A stretch of DNA of 64,000 nucleotides from Salinicoccus sp. YB14-2. GTDB taxonomy: Bacteria; Bacillota; Bacilli; Staphylococcales; Salinicoccaceae. The notes under the pieces were generated by a model. The model was not told the origin of the DNA. It saw nothing but the letters and a program-made list of their open reading frames with translations, and made no database searches. Location of the stretch: contig NZ_LFKO01000002.1 in NCBI RefSeq assembly GCF_001265075.1, positions 1,068,203-1,132,202 of the forward strand, in the 5' to 3' direction. Of the stretch, positions 47,691-57,768 are shown in pieces. The first letter of the stretch is position 1; each line of letters begins with the position of its first letter. A program made the position numbers and the translations under genes.

Positions 47691-49352
47691 ATGTTAAATA
47701 TGTTAACCAGAAAAGATCAACTTGAGCATATGGAAAAAGTCGATTATGATGTCGTGGTGATTGGTGGTGGGATAACCGGTGCAGGTGTTGCACTGGACGC
47801 AGCAAAACGGGGTATGAAAGTCGCTTTGGTGGAGATGCAGGACTTTGCAGCAGGTACATCGAGCCGCAGTACGAAACTTGTTCACGGCGGTCTGCGCTAT
47901 TTGAAGCAGATGCAGATCGGTGTGGTCAGATCCACGGGTATCGAACGTGCAGTCGTTTACGAAAACGGACCGCATGTCACGACACCTGAATGGATGCTGC
48001 TGCCTTTTCATAAAGGCGGTTCGTACGGCGAGACGATGACGAGCATCGGGCTGAAAGTCTATGATGCACTCGCAAGAGTCAAAAAAGGTGAACGCCGTCA
48101 GATGCTTTCTGTCGACGACGTTATAAATAAAGAACCTCTCGTCAAGCAGGATGGCCTGCTCGGCGGCGGTTACTACGTCGAGTACAAAACAGATGATGCA
48201 AGGCTCACGATCGAAGTGATGAAAAAAGCCGTTGAATTTGGTGCAGACCCCGTCAATTACATGAAATCAACTGGTTTCGTATATGACAAAGGGCAAGTCG
48301 TCGGCATTCGTGCACAGGATGAACTCGGTGGCCGTGAATATCAAATTTTAGGCCGCCGGGTAATAAACGCCGCCGGCCCATGGGTCGACGAAGTGCGGGA
48401 AGAAGACCCTGCTTCTAAAGATATCAAGAAGCATATCGTCTTATCAAAAGGCGTTCATATCGTCTTCGATAAGAGTGATTTCCCACTCGGGCAGGCCATT
48501 TATTTCGATACGAAAGATGATGGCAGAATGATGTTCGCCATTCCTAGAAACGGTAAAACATATGTCGGGACAACGGATACATTTTATGATGAAAATATCG
48601 CAAAACCGATTGCAACGCAGGAAGACCGGGATTATCTGCTGAAGAATGTGAACTATATGTTCCCTGATTTGAATTTAGCTGATGGTGATATCGAATCCAG
48701 CTGGGCAGGCATCCGTCCATTGATTCAGCAGCCGGGCAAAGGCCCTTCTGAATTATCCAGAAAAGATGAAATCTGGGTGGCTGACAGCAAGCTGATCAAT
48801 ATTGCGGGCGGTAAACTCACAGGGTACCGTCATATGGCTGAAGATATCGTGAACCGTGTGGCGAAAGAACTGAAGAAGGAATACGGTCTGAAATTCAAGG
48901 CGTGCGAGACTGAGAACCAGGTCATTTCCGGCGGAGATGTCGGCGGCAGTGATCACTTTGAAGCTTTCGTCGAAGCTGCTGCTGAGAAAGCCGAATCCTT
49001 CGGACTGACCAGGGAAGAAGGCCGCACGATTGCAAGTAAGTACGGCAGCAACGCTGATGAGATATTCACGCTCTCAAGCGCAGTCGATGCAGACAATGAA
49101 TTCAGCCTGCCGCCTGTCGAGTATGCCAAAGTAATCTACAGTATTCAAAATGAAATGATTGCCAAGCCGACAGACTACTTTGTCCGCCGTACCGGCGACT
49201 TATATTTCGATGTCGGACTGGTCACTAAATATCAGGACGGTGTGGTCGCTCTTATGCAGAAGACGCTCGGCTGGAGCGATGAGACCCGTAATCAGATGGT
49301 AGACGAGCTTGAGTTTGCATTGAAAAATGCAGTCGGAGAATTTGTTAAATAG
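47691..49352 (+). CDS. glpD: Aerobic glycerol-3-phosphate dehydrogenase
   Basis: A 553-aa FAD enzyme that oxidises glycerol-3-phosphate to dihydroxyacetone phosphate and passes electrons to quinone at the membrane. FAD-binding [14 protein letters not shown] is near residue 24, with the [17 protein letters not shown] motif behind it. The SD AGGAGG precedes the ATG. Last gene of the glp operon. Confidence 0.97.
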   Translation: MLNMLTRKDQLEHMEKVDYDVVVIGGGITGAGVALDAAKRGMKVALVEMQDFAAGTSSRSTKLVHGGLRYLKQMQIGVVRSTGIERAVVYENGPHVTTPEWMLLPFHKGGSYGETMTSIGLKVYDALARVKKGERRQMLSVDDVINKEPLVKQDGLLGGGYYVEYKTDDARLTIEVMKKAVEFGADPVNYMKSTGFVYDKGQVVGIRAQDELGGREYQILGRRVINAAGPWVDEVREEDPASKDIKKHIVLSKGVHIVFDKSDFPLGQAIYFDTKDDGRMMFAIPRNGKTYVGTTDTFYDENIAKPIATQEDRDYLLKNVNYMFPDLNLADGDIESSWAGIRPLIQQPGKGPSELSRKDEIWVADSKLINIAGGKLTGYRHMAEDIVNRVAKELKKEYGLKFKACETENQVISGGDVGGSDHFEAFVEAAAEKAESFGLTREEGRTIASKYGSNADEIFTLSSAVDADNEFSLPPVEYAKVIYSIQNEMIAKPTDYFVRRTGDLYFDVGLVTKYQDGVVALMQKTLGWSDETRNQMVDELEFALKNAVGEFVK

Positions 49353-49369
49353 GTTTTGAGTTTGGTTGG

Positions 49370-49402
49370 ATCCCCTGTCAGGTGCTGGCAGGGGACTTTT
49401 TG
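49370..49402 (+). terminator. Terminator after glpD
   Basis: TCCCCTG and CAGGGGA pair perfectly around an 11-base loop, followed by a T-rich tail. Confidence 0.85.
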
Positions 49403-49419
49403 TGATTGTTGAAGATTTT

Positions 49420-49667
49420 AACGGCGCTTCGTTTTGCGATCGAGGCTCCGTTGGCGGTCTATCGGCGCTTCGTTTTGCGATCGAGGCTCCGTTGGCGCTC
49501 TATCAGCGCTTCGTTTTGCGATCGAGGCTCCGTTGGCGCTCTATCAGCGCTTCGTTTTGCGATCGAGGCTCCGTTGGCGGTCTATCGCCGCTTCGTTTTG
49601 CGATCGAAGCTCCGTTGGCGGTCTATCGCCACTTCGTTTTGCGATCGAAGCTCCGATGGAAGTCCAT
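49420..49667. repeat. 41-bp hairpin repeat array (family B, 6 units)
   Basis: Six units of exactly 41 bp between convergent glpD and clpB. Arms are CGCTTCG and CGAGGCT around TTTTGCGAT, with linker CCGTTGGCGGTCTATCGG or close variants. The last two units have CGAAGCT, which restores an A-T pair in the stem. Confidence 0.94.
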
Positions 49668-49693
49668 CACATGCCTGCACTCACCCAATAAAC

Positions 49694-49740
49694 AAAAAGA
49701 TGCCCCGAAAGTTCAGAGTGTCCTCTGCTTTTGGGGCATG
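49694..49740 (-). terminator. Terminator after clpB
   Basis: ATGCCCC and GGGGCAT, with AAA/TTT arms inside, form the stem; the minus strand continues with a T-rich run. Confidence 0.85.
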
Positions 49741-49758
49741 GTTTTTATTTTCACTAAA

Positions 49759-52350
49759 TTATTTTGTTTCGAATTTGAGTTCGCCGTCTGTTACATCGAC
49801 TTTGAAGTTCAAGCCTTCGACCAGGTCGCTCGCGATCATTTTGCGGGCGAGCGGTGTTTCTATGTGTCTGGTGATGAAGCGTTTCAGCGGCCGGGCGCCG
49901 AATTGGGGCTCGTATGCTTCGTCTGTAATCCAATTTTTAGCCGCGTCTGTCACATCGACTTTCATGTGTTGCGCATCGAGCCTGCGGTTCAGGTCGGCAA
50001 TGAGTTTGTCGACGATCATGCCCATATTGTCTTTCGATAACGGGCTGAACATGACGATGTCGTCCATGCGGTTGATGATTTCAGGCTTGAAGTACATGTG
50101 GACTTCGCCCATCACCGTGTCTTTGACTTCGTCTGTCAGGATGCCGTCGTTTTCGACCGCATCCAGCAGGTGGCCGGAGCCGATGTTTGATGTCATGATG
50201 ATGATGGTGTTTCTGAAGTCGACCGAGCGGCCTTTTGAATCGGTCAGGTGGCCTTCGTCCAATAGCTGCAGCAGGATGTTGAAGACATCACTGTGCGCCT
50301 TCTCCACTTCATCCAGCAGGATGACGGAGTACGGCTGGCGCCGGATGGCTTCGGTCAGCTGTCCGCCCTCTTCGTGGCCGACGTATCCCGGCGGTGCCCC
50401 GATGAGTCTCGAAACGGCGTGTTTCTCCATGTACTCACTCATGTCGATCCGGATCATGTGCTTTTCTGAGTCGAACATGGTGGACGCGAGTGTTTTGGCA
50501 AGCTCTGTTTTGCCCACGCCGGTCGGTCCTAAAAATAAAAAGCTTCCGATCGGACGGTCCGGGTCCTTGATGCCGGCTCTGGCACGGATGACGGCATCCG
50601 CAACGAGATCGACGGCTTCGTCCTGGCCGACGACACGCTCATGCAGAATATCCGACAGCTTGAGCAGTTTATCTTTTTCCGTCTCAACGAGTTTGCTGAC
50701 GGGGATGCCGGTCCATGTGCTGACGATATAGCCGATCTCCTCCTCGGTCACGACTTCTCGGATGATGCGGTTTTCACCGGCACTCGCTTCCTGGAGGTTC
50801 TCCTCATACTCGGCCAGTTCTTTTTCAAGCTGAGGCAGTCTGCCGTGTCTGAGTTCAGCGGCACGTTCCAGCTCATAGTTGTTTTCCGCTTCTTCAAGCT
50901 CCTGCCTTGCCTTATCCACTTCGGCACGCTTATCGTTCACACGGCCGATCTGCTCTTTCTCTTTTTCCACGCGCTGGGACAGGCTGCCCTGCGCTTCACG
51001 TGCTTCGGATAATTCTTTCTGCAGCTCATCCAAACGCAGCCTTGAGACGGAATCATCTTCATTTTTAAGCGCCTGTTCCTCGATTTCAAGCTGCATGACC
51101 CGGCGGTTGATCTGATCCAGTTCGGTCGGGTTCGAGCCCATTTCCGTACGGATGGTCGCACTCGCCTGGTCCATCAGGTCAATGGCTTTGTCCGGCAGGA
51201 ATCTGTCCGTAATATAACGGTCGGATAATTCCGCAGCCGCAACCAGTGCACGGTCAGTAATTCTGACGCCGTGGTGGACTTCATAACGTTCTTTCAGTCC
51301 GCGCAGTATTGAAATCGTATCTTCAACATCCGGCTCAGGCACCTGCACTTTCTGGAAACGGCGTTCCAAAGCGGAGTCTTTTTCGATATATTCACGGTAC
51401 TCATTCAGTGTCGTTGCACCGATACAGTGCAGCTCGCCTCTTGCGAGCATCGGTTTCAACATGTTCCCCGCATCCATGGCACCTTCCGTCTTACCGGCAC
51501 CGACAAGCATGTGGATTTCGTCTATGAATAAAATGATCCGGCCTTCGGATTCTTTTATTTCCTTCAGGACGGCTTTCAGACGTTCCTCGAATTCACCGCG
51601 GTATTTTGCACCGGCGACAAGGGCGGACAAATCCAGTTCAAAAATGGTCTTATCCATCAGGCTGTCCGGCACGTCCCGTCTGACAATCCTCTGTGCGAGC
51701 CCTTCGACGATCGCGGTTTTACCGACACCCGGCTCACCGATCAATACAGGGTTATTTTTTCTTTTGCGGCTTAAAATGCGCACCGTACTTCTCACTTCTT
51801 CATCACGGCCGATAACAGGGTCAACGTTTCCATGTTTGACTTCTTCGACCAGGTCACGGCCGTATTTCTCCAACACTTCATATTGTACTTCAGGATTTTG
51901 TGATGTCACATGATTTCCCCCTCTGACTTGTTCTATGACTTCTTTGATCACTTCATCTTTATTGCCGACCGTTTCTTTCATTATATTGTCGTTTTTGATT
52001 GCGGCAAGCAGCATATGTTCCTGGGATATGAATGTATCGCCCATTTCAGCCATATACTTCTCTGCACGGTTGACGATGCCTGTAAATCCGTTCGACATGT
52101 ACTGCCCGTACTGGACATTCTCGCCCGTGACCACGTTATATTTCTCCAGTTTTTCATCGTATTTTTCAATGAGTGCGTCTACATCGATATTGACGCGTTC
52201 CAATATGTCTCTCGACATGCTTTCATCGATGGTCAGCATTGCTTTTACCACCGCTTCAGATTCTATCGCCTGCAGTTTGTGATCCACCGAGATGCTTTGT
52301 GCACGCTCTATGATCGACTGCACTTGATAAGTCATTTTATTTATATCCAT
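49759..52350 (-). CDS. clpB: ClpB protein disaggregase
   Basis: An 863-aa AAA+ chaperone. An N-terminal Clp domain (1 to about 145) precedes AAA-1 (Walker [10 protein letters not shown]), a coiled-coil M domain (about 400-520) and AAA-2 (Walker [10 protein letters not shown]). It rescues aggregated proteins with DnaK. The start at 52350 has GAGGTG 6 nt upstream; a GTG three codons earlier overlaps the SD. A CtsR box overlaps the promoter, giving heat and stress control. Confidence 0.97.
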   Translation of the reverse strand: MDINKMTYQVQSIIERAQSISVDHKLQAIESEAVVKAMLTIDESMSRDILERVNIDVDALIEKYDEKLEKYNVVTGENVQYGQYMSNGFTGIVNRAEKYMAEMGDTFISQEHMLLAAIKNDNIMKETVGNKDEVIKEVIEQVRGGNHVTSQNPEVQYEVLEKYGRDLVEEVKHGNVDPVIGRDEEVRSTVRILSRKRKNNPVLIGEPGVGKTAIVEGLAQRIVRRDVPDSLMDKTIFELDLSALVAGAKYRGEFEERLKAVLKEIKESEGRIILFIDEIHMLVGAGKTEGAMDAGNMLKPMLARGELHCIGATTLNEYREYIEKDSALERRFQKVQVPEPDVEDTISILRGLKERYEVHHGVRITDRALVAAAELSDRYITDRFLPDKAIDLMDQASATIRTEMGSNPTELDQINRRVMQLEIEEQALKNEDDSVSRLRLDELQKELSEAREAQGSLSQRVEKEKEQIGRVNDKRAEVDKARQELEEAENNYELERAAELRHGRLPQLEKELAEYEENLQEASAGENRIIREVVTEEEIGYIVSTWTGIPVSKLVETEKDKLLKLSDILHERVVGQDEAVDLVADAVIRARAGIKDPDRPIGSFLFLGPTGVGKTELAKTLASTMFDSEKHMIRIDMSEYMEKHAVSRLIGAPPGYVGHEEGGQLTEAIRRQPYSVILLDEVEKAHSDVFNILLQLLDEGHLTDSKGRSVDFRNTIIIMTSNIGSGHLLDAVENDGILTDEVKDTVMGEVHMYFKPEIINRMDDIVMFSPLSKDNMGMIVDKLIADLNRRLDAQHMKVDVTDAAKNWITDEAYEPQFGARPLKRFITRHIETPLARKMIASDLVEGLNFKVDVTDGELKFETK

Positions 52351-52378
52351 CAATGTCACCTCACATGAATTTTAATTG

Positions 52379-52431
52379 TTTGACCTTTTTTGACCTTAAC
52401 TTTATTATACTACTTTTTACCCTATTATCAA
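52379..52431 (-). promoter_or_regulatory. clpB promoter with CtsR operator
   Basis: On the minus strand TTGATA (52431-52426), 16 nt, TATAAT (52409-52404), then GGTCAAAAAAGGTCAAA (52395-52379), a perfect CtsR heptad direct repeat over the start site. No CIRCE element is present. Confidence 0.9.
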
Positions 52432-52496
52432 GTTATTTATCGCTTTTAAATGATTTTTATTTTATACTATAGTTTAGATTTTTAGGAGGCGTAACA

Positions 52497-53318
52497 ATGG
52501 AATTTTGGGAACTGATCAAATACATATTTTTAGGGCTGTTGCAGGGCATCACCGAACCGATCCCTGTATCATCCAGCGGACATCTGGTCATTGCGAGAGA
52601 GCTTTTCGGCATTGAGGCATCGGGCCTGTCCTTTGAAATATTTTTAAATACCGCATCACTGTTCGCGGTGTTGATCATATACAGAAGTGATATCATCGCA
52701 ATCATTAAAAATTTAAGCCGGTTTTTATTTCAGCGGGCAAGAGACACAGAGGCCGTCACGGACGCCAAGTATACGATGTATCTGATCATCGCGACGATTC
52801 CCGTCGGTGTGATGGGGCTGCTGCTCAATGATGTCATCGGAGAAAATATTTCAATCGGCTTCGTCGGTGTGATGCTGCTGATCACGGGGCTCGCGCTGTG
52901 GTTCATTAAAAATAAACGCGGCCAGAAGCGTGACGGCGAACTGACCATCAAGGACTCCGTCATCGTCGGTCTTGCCCAGGTCGTCGCACTGACACCCGGC
53001 GTCAGCCGGAGCGGCGCGGCACTCGTCGGTGCGATGTCAGTCGGACTGAATCAGGCGAACGCACTCAGATTCGTCTTCCTCCTCTACATTCCGGTATCGC
53101 TCGGAACGGCGCTGATCGGCATCCCGGACATCGCACGCGACCCGAACATCGACACTTTATGGCTCGCATATGTGCTGGCTTTCGCTGCATCACTGATTGC
53201 GACCTATTATGCACTCAGATGGCTGCAGGGCGTCATGGAACGCGGCAACCTGATCATATTCAGCTATTACTGTTTTGGGCTCGGAACATTTTCGATCCTT
53301 TATCATTTCATATTTTAA
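52497..53318 (+). CDS. uppP: Undecaprenyl-diphosphatase
   Basis: A 273-aa membrane enzyme (BacA/UppP) that recycles the cell-wall lipid carrier; also linked to bacitracin resistance. Both active-site motifs are present: EPIPVSSSGHLV near residue 20 and PGVSRSGAA near 165. About eight membrane helices. The SD AGGAGG is close before the ATG. Followed by pcp 12 nt later. Confidence 0.96.
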   Translation: MEFWELIKYIFLGLLQGITEPIPVSSSGHLVIARELFGIEASGLSFEIFLNTASLFAVLIIYRSDIIAIIKNLSRFLFQRARDTEAVTDAKYTMYLIIATIPVGVMGLLLNDVIGENISIGFVGVMLLITGLALWFIKNKRGQKRDGELTIKDSVIVGLAQVVALTPGVSRSGAALVGAMSVGLNQANALRFVFLLYIPVSLGTALIGIPDIARDPNIDTLWLAYVLAFAASLIATYYALRWLQGVMERGNLIIFSYYCFGLGTFSILYHFIF

Positions 53319-53330
53319 GGAAGTGTTTTG

Positions 53331-53972
53331 ATGAAAATTTTAGTTACCGGATTTGACCCGTTCGACGGCGCAGATACCAATCCTTCATATGAAGCTGTGA
53401 AAAAATTGCCGGACACGATCAAAGGTTTTGAAGTCGTAAAAGCGGAGATTCCCACCGAGTTCAGTCAATCAAAAAACATACTCCGTGAACTGATGGTCGA
53501 AGATGACTTTAATTTCGTCCTTTCAGTCGGTCTCGCCGGCGGGCGGAGTGAAATATGCGTTGAACGCGTCGCCATCAACATTGACGATGCCAGAATTCCA
53601 GATAACACAGGCAACCAGCCGATTGACGAGATGATTGAGCAGGAAGGCCCGCCCGCCTACTTTTCCAACATGCCGGTCAAAAAGATGGTCCAGGCGATGG
53701 ATGATGCCGGCGTACCTGCCCGGCTGTCGAACACCGCCGGCACGTTCGTCTGCAACCACGTCCTCTATCAGCTCGGCAGCCTCGTGGACACAGAATTCCC
53801 CGCTGCGAAATTCGGTTTCATCCATGTGACGTATGCTGAAGAGCGGGTTGAAAATAAAAACCGTATGCCCGCGATGCCGCTTGCTGATATTGTTCGAGGG
53901 CTGCATGCCGCGATCGAAGCGATGGTGGATGGGGGCGATGACCTCATCAGTCCATTCGGAGAATTACATTAA
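53331..53972 (+). CDS. pcp: Pyrrolidone-carboxylate peptidase
   Basis: A 213-aa cysteine peptidase (C15) removing N-terminal pyroglutamate. The N-terminus is the usual KILVTGFDPFDGA, the catalytic Cys lies in GTFVCNHVLYQ, and the His is in FIHVTY. The start at 53331 uses AAGGAAG; a TTG one codon earlier is the only other choice. Probably cotranscribed with uppP. Confidence 0.95.
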   Translation: MKILVTGFDPFDGADTNPSYEAVKKLPDTIKGFEVVKAEIPTEFSQSKNILRELMVEDDFNFVLSVGLAGGRSEICVERVAINIDDARIPDNTGNQPIDEMIEQEGPPAYFSNMPVKKMVQAMDDAGVPARLSNTAGTFVCNHVLYQLGSLVDTEFPAAKFGFIHVTYAEERVENKNRMPAMPLADIVRGLHAAIEAMVDGGDDLISPFGELH

Positions 53973-53980
53973 CAGAGAGC

Positions 53981-54003
53981 AGACGGCTGAGGCCGTCTTT
54001 TTT
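53981..54003 (+). terminator. Terminator after pcp
   Basis: AGACGGC and GCCGTCT form a tight stem followed by six T. Confidence 0.9.
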
Positions 54004-54017
54004 GTATGGTCGGTAAG

Positions 54018-54046
54018 CCTATCGGGCGAACCGCCCCACTTGGCCG
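54018..54046. repeat. Short dispersed repeat, copy 2
   Basis: CCTATCGGGCGAACC and CACTTGGCCG, matching the copy at 25008-25037 except for a few bases and a two-base indel in the middle. Confidence 0.5.
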
Positions 54047-54082
54047 ACCGGTCTTTATTTCCAAAAATTTTTAATTCAGGTC

Positions 54083-54112
54083 AAAAAGAAAAGACCGTCA
54101 CATTGTGACGGC
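54083..54112 (-). terminator. Terminator after sufT
   Basis: GCCGTCAC and GTGACGGT form a stem with a 3-base loop, followed on the minus strand by a T-rich run. Confidence 0.88.
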
Positions 54113-54134
54113 CCCACGTATATCAATCATCTAT

Positions 54135-54443
54135 TTAGCTTACGCCGAGAGCGATCTTGGCGTAGCGGCTCATCTTGTCTTTGTCCCAAGGCGGGTTCCA
54201 GACGATGTTCACATCTGTATCGTTTACTTCCGGCAGTTCTGCGAGTGCCTGCTTAACGCCGTCGACAATTTGCGGTCCCATCGGACAGCCCATTGATGTC
54301 AATGTCATTTCCACACCTGCGTTGCCGTCCTCGTCAAGGTTCACGCCATAAACAAGGCCCAGGTTGACGATATCTATACCCAGTTCAGGGTCGATGACAT
54401 TTTCAAGTGCGCCGAACATGCTTTCTTCCATTTGCTTATCCAT
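54135..54443 (-). CDS. sufT: SufT-like iron-sulfur assembly factor (MIP18 family)
   Basis: A 102-aa DUF59/MIP18 protein. VIDPELGIDIVNLGLVY and TLTSMGCPMG, with its conserved Cys, are diagnostic. SufT helps Fe-S cluster maturation in Staphylococcus. The start at 54443 has AAGGAG 8 nt upstream; a GTG three codons earlier abuts it. Monocistronic. Confidence 0.92.
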   Translation of the reverse strand: MDKQMEESMFGALENVIDPELGIDIVNLGLVYGVNLDEDGNAGVEMTLTSMGCPMGPQIVDGVKQALAELPEVNDTDVNIVWNPPWDKDKMSRYAKIALGVS

Positions 54444-54552
54444 CCATCTCACTCCTTAAGAGAAATACTTGTCTTTATGATAACAAATTATTAACAAGGT
54501 TTAAATATAAATGCTATCATAGAATTGTGAACTTTTATAGAGGAGCTAAGCT

Positions 54553-55365
54553 ATGGAGAAGTATTTAATATGTCTGGATTTAGACGGAACGCTATTAACG
54601 GATGAAAAAACAATCAGTCCGTACACAAAACAGGTTTTAAATGAACTTAAATATCAGGGCCATGAGATCATGATTTCTACGGGCAGACCTTACCGTGCGA
54701 GTGAGCCCTATTATACAGAACTCGGTATGACAACGCCTGTTGTCAATTTCAACGGTGCTTTCGTCCACCACCCGAACGACTTCAATTTTAAAACGGTTCA
54801 TGAAGAACTGGATCTTGATGTCGCCATCGAGATTGCACGCAGAGTCCCTGAACTGAACATACAAAATATAGTTGCTGAAATAAAGGACACGGTCTACCTT
54901 CATTATCACGACGAAGTTTTATTTGACGCGTTCAGCATGGGGGAGCCGGTTGTCAAAGTCGGTGAGCTGACTCAGACGATGGAAGAAGGTCCGACAACGA
55001 TTCTGATTCAGGCGGAAGAAAAAGAGATACCGGCGATCAGACAGGAACTTGATGATCTGTTCGCCGAAGCGATCGAACATAGACGCTGGGGCGCACCGTA
55101 TCCGGTGCTTGAAATCATCAAAAAAGGCATCAATAAGGCAGTCGGTGTGGATTATGCCCGCGGGTATCTCGGCATCGACCAAAAAAAAACCATCGCATTC
55201 GGCGATGAGGATAACGATACCGAGATGCTTGAATATGTCCAACACGGGGTTGCGATGAGCAATGCCATCGATGACATCAAATCCGTTGCGGATCATGTCA
55301 CCGGCTCAAATAATGATGACGGTGTCGGTAAATTTTTGGCAGATTACTTTAATTTAAAAATATAA
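54553..55365 (+). CDS. HAD-superfamily (Cof-type) hydrolase
   Basis: A 270-aa HAD phosphatase of the Cof (IIB) subfamily. The nucleophile motif is DLDGTLL at residues 9-15, with STGRP as motif II and FGDEDNDTEML as motif IV. Likely substrates are sugar phosphates or FMN-type cofactors, not identifiable from sequence. Followed 20 nt later by a degV gene. Confidence 0.93.
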   Translation: MEKYLICLDLDGTLLTDEKTISPYTKQVLNELKYQGHEIMISTGRPYRASEPYYTELGMTTPVVNFNGAFVHHPNDFNFKTVHEELDLDVAIEIARRVPELNIQNIVAEIKDTVYLHYHDEVLFDAFSMGEPVVKVGELTQTMEEGPTTILIQAEEKEIPAIRQELDDLFAEAIEHRRWGAPYPVLEIIKKGINKAVGVDYARGYLGIDQKKTIAFGDEDNDTEMLEYVQHGVAMSNAIDDIKSVADHVTGSNNDDGVGKFLADYFNLKI

Positions 55366-55385
55366 AAGTACGAAAGGGGTATAAT

Positions 55386-56228
55386 ATGATTTTATTTGCA
55401 GACAGCTGTGCGGACATGCCATTGGAAGACAGTAAAAAACGGGGGATAGAAGTTTTGCCCCTGACAATCAATATCGGCGATAATAACTACAGGGACCAGA
55501 TTGATATTTCAAGTGAAGAAGTCCTTCAGGCAATCACTGACGGCGAACGCCCAAAAACTTCCCAGATCAACCCTGAAAATTTTGTCGAGAGCTTCAAACC
55601 TTTCGTGGAAAAAGGTGAATCCATCCTTTACATCGCATTTTCAAGCGAACTTTCAGGAACGTATCAAAGTGCAGTCATTGCACGCGATACACTGCTCGAT
55701 GACTACCCTGATGCGGATATCACAGTCATCGACACGCATGCTGCGAGCTACGGCCTCGGTATGATCGTCGAAAGCGCAAGTGAGGATATGAAAGACGGTC
55801 TATCGGATGACGACGTGATTAAAAACGTTGAAAGAAATGTTAATAACATCCGTCATTTTTTTACCGTGAATGATCTGGACTATTTGGCAAAAGGCGGCAG
55901 ATTATCAAAAGGGAGTGCATTTCTCGGCGGGCTTCTGAACATCAAACCGCTGCTTCATGTTGAAGATGGCAAACTCGTACCGCTTGAAAAACACCGCGGC
56001 ATCAAAAAGGTGTTCAAAAGCATGATCGAGCATATCAATGACGATCAGATCACCGGCAAAATCCATATCACTCAGTCGAATGCACTGGATTCCGCAGAAC
56101 TGTTAAAGAAAAAGATTCTTGAGGAAACTGAAGTCAAAGTCGTCAATATCAGCATGATCGGCCCGACAATTTCAAGCCACACAGGCAACGGTACGATCGC
56201 TATGTTCTACTTCAATGAGGGAGTGTAA
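55386..56228 (+). CDS. DegV family fatty-acid-binding protein
   Basis: A 280-aa DegV protein. The pattern is FADSCADMPLE at the N-terminus, PKTSQINPENF, SSELSGTYQSA and DYLAKGGRLSKG. FakB proteins of this family hand fatty acids to the kinase FakA; whether this one is a FakB is not decided by sequence. Lies 3 nt before cdr, in an apparent operon with the HAD gene. Confidence 0.93.
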   Translation: MILFADSCADMPLEDSKKRGIEVLPLTINIGDNNYRDQIDISSEEVLQAITDGERPKTSQINPENFVESFKPFVEKGESILYIAFSSELSGTYQSAVIARDTLLDDYPDADITVIDTHAASYGLGMIVESASEDMKDGLSDDDVIKNVERNVNNIRHFFTVNDLDYLAKGGRLSKGSAFLGGLLNIKPLLHVEDGKLVPLEKHRGIKKVFKSMIEHINDDQITGKIHITQSNALDSAELLKKKILEETEVKVVNISMIGPTISSHTGNGTIAMFYFNEGV

Positions 56229-56231
56229 ACG

Positions 56232-57578
56232 ATGGCAAAAGTCATTGTAGTCGGCGGCGTCGCAGGCGGTGCTACCGCAGCATCTCAGCTGAGGCGCCTC
56301 AATCAGGAAATTGATATTACCATTTACGAAAAAGACCGAGATATCAGCTTTGCAAACTGCGGCCTGCCCTACCATATCGGCGGCGAGGTCGACGCGCGCC
56401 GTAAACTGATTGCTGCGACACCCGAGTCATTCAATGAAAAGGCCGTGTCCGTATTCACTTACCATGAAGTGGTCGGTGTGAATACCGACAAGCAGTTTGT
56501 CACGGTCAAAAACATCACAACAGGCGAACAATTCAACGATACTTACGATTATTTGATTCTGTCCCCGGGCGGCAGGGCGAGAATCGTCCACGGCCTTGAA
56601 AATGCCGAAGGCGCCTTTTCGCTTCATAACATAGAAGATATGGACAAAATCATGGCGTTCATTGATGAGAATAAAGTCCAGGACGCCGTAATCGTCGGCA
56701 CCGGTTTCATCGGTATGGAAATGGCCGAGAATTTAAGGCTGCGCGATATCGGTGTCACCGTCGTCCACAAAAATGAAAACATATACGGTCATGTCGAAGC
56801 GGACATCGTCGCCGTCCTTCACCAGGAAATGGAGAAAAACGGCATCGACCTGAAACTCAATGCAGAGGTCGATTACTATCAGGACGGGTTTTTATTTTTA
56901 ACAAATAATGAAAAGATTAAAGCGCCTCTGATCATCCAGGGGATCGGACTCAATCCGAATACTGAATTTCTGAAAGATTCAGGCGTTGCGATGACGGCGC
57001 ATGGTCTGATACCTGTCAATCAGTACGGGCAGACGAATGTGGAAAATGTCTATACTCTTGGTGATGTCATGGAAACGAAATATCTCCATGTCCCAGAACA
57101 GCCGGCAAATATTAAACTTGCATGGCCGGCCCACCGGATGGCTTACGTCATCGCGAACCATATTCACGGGGCATATGATGTGACATTCGAAGGGCTGCTC
57201 GGTACGAATATTATGCGGTTCTTTGATTATGAAGTCGGGTCCATAGGCATTCCGCAGGCAGCGGTCCGGGATTATGAACATTTCGTCATCGACCATCAAC
57301 AGAATTTCAAGGCAGGCTATATGGAAGGTGCGTCGAAGATTAAAATCAAGATTTATGTCGCAAATGACGGTACGATTTTGAGAGCGTCCATCGTTTCCAA
57401 ACACGGCGTCGATAAACGTCTCGACACTTTGGCCGCCCATATCCGGATGGGCGGAAAAGCACAGGATCTCGTCAATATCGAAGTCGCCTATTCCCCGCCG
57501 TTTTCAAGCCCGAAAAGCTTTTTGAACATGGTCGGATATAAAGCAATCGAAGAAATGAAGAAACGGGGACTGATGTAA
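56232..57578 (+). CDS. cdr: CoA-disulfide reductase
   Basis: A 448-aa flavoprotein of the pyridine nucleotide-disulfide oxidoreductase family that reduces CoA disulfide, the main low-molecular-weight disulfide in staphylococci alongside bacillithiol. FAD loop VVGGVAGGATAA is at the N-terminus, and the single active-site Cys is C43 (FANCGLPYHIGG). NAD(P)H loop VIVGTGFIGMEMAE follows. Synteny with clpB and sufT is staphylococcal. Confidence 0.95.
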   Translation: MAKVIVVGGVAGGATAASQLRRLNQEIDITIYEKDRDISFANCGLPYHIGGEVDARRKLIAATPESFNEKAVSVFTYHEVVGVNTDKQFVTVKNITTGEQFNDTYDYLILSPGGRARIVHGLENAEGAFSLHNIEDMDKIMAFIDENKVQDAVIVGTGFIGMEMAENLRLRDIGVTVVHKNENIYGHVEADIVAVLHQEMEKNGIDLKLNAEVDYYQDGFLFLTNNEKIKAPLIIQGIGLNPNTEFLKDSGVAMTAHGLIPVNQYGQTNVENVYTLGDVMETKYLHVPEQPANIKLAWPAHRMAYVIANHIHGAYDVTFEGLLGTNIMRFFDYEVGSIGIPQAAVRDYEHFVIDHQQNFKAGYMEGASKIKIKIYVANDGTILRASIVSKHGVDKRLDTLAAHIRMGGKAQDLVNIEVAYSPPFSSPKSFLNMVGYKAIEEMKKRGLM

Positions 57579-57587
57579 CGTTTTCAT

Positions 57588-57626
57588 GCCACAGCTCACC
57601 TTCATCGGGGAGTTGTGGCTTTTATT
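57588..57626 (+). terminator. Terminator after cdr
   Basis: GCCACAGCTC and GAGTTGTGGC pair with one G-T, followed by TTTTATT. Confidence 0.82.
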
Positions 57627-57726
57627 ATGCAGATGGCAGTATAAATGCCAAATTGTCACAGCTCTCCTCCTGTCCGCACCATTTTTGCATCAACCGCTAC
57701 ACAGCGCCGCCTTCCCCTTCTCCACA

Positions 57727-57760
57727 CAAAAACCACTGAAAACCTGCGGTTTTCAGTGGT
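57727..57760 (-). terminator. Terminator after the amylase-like gene
   Basis: CCACTGAAAACC and GGTTTTCAGTGG form a 12-bp perfect stem, followed on the minus strand by a T-rich run. Confidence 0.88.
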
Positions 57761-57768
57761 CCATCAAA

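Noticed and set aside
49366-50731. Long plus-strand ORFs over the family B array and clpB
   Set aside because: They translate the 41-bp repeat and the antisense of clpB; codon patterns and lack of SD show they are shadows.
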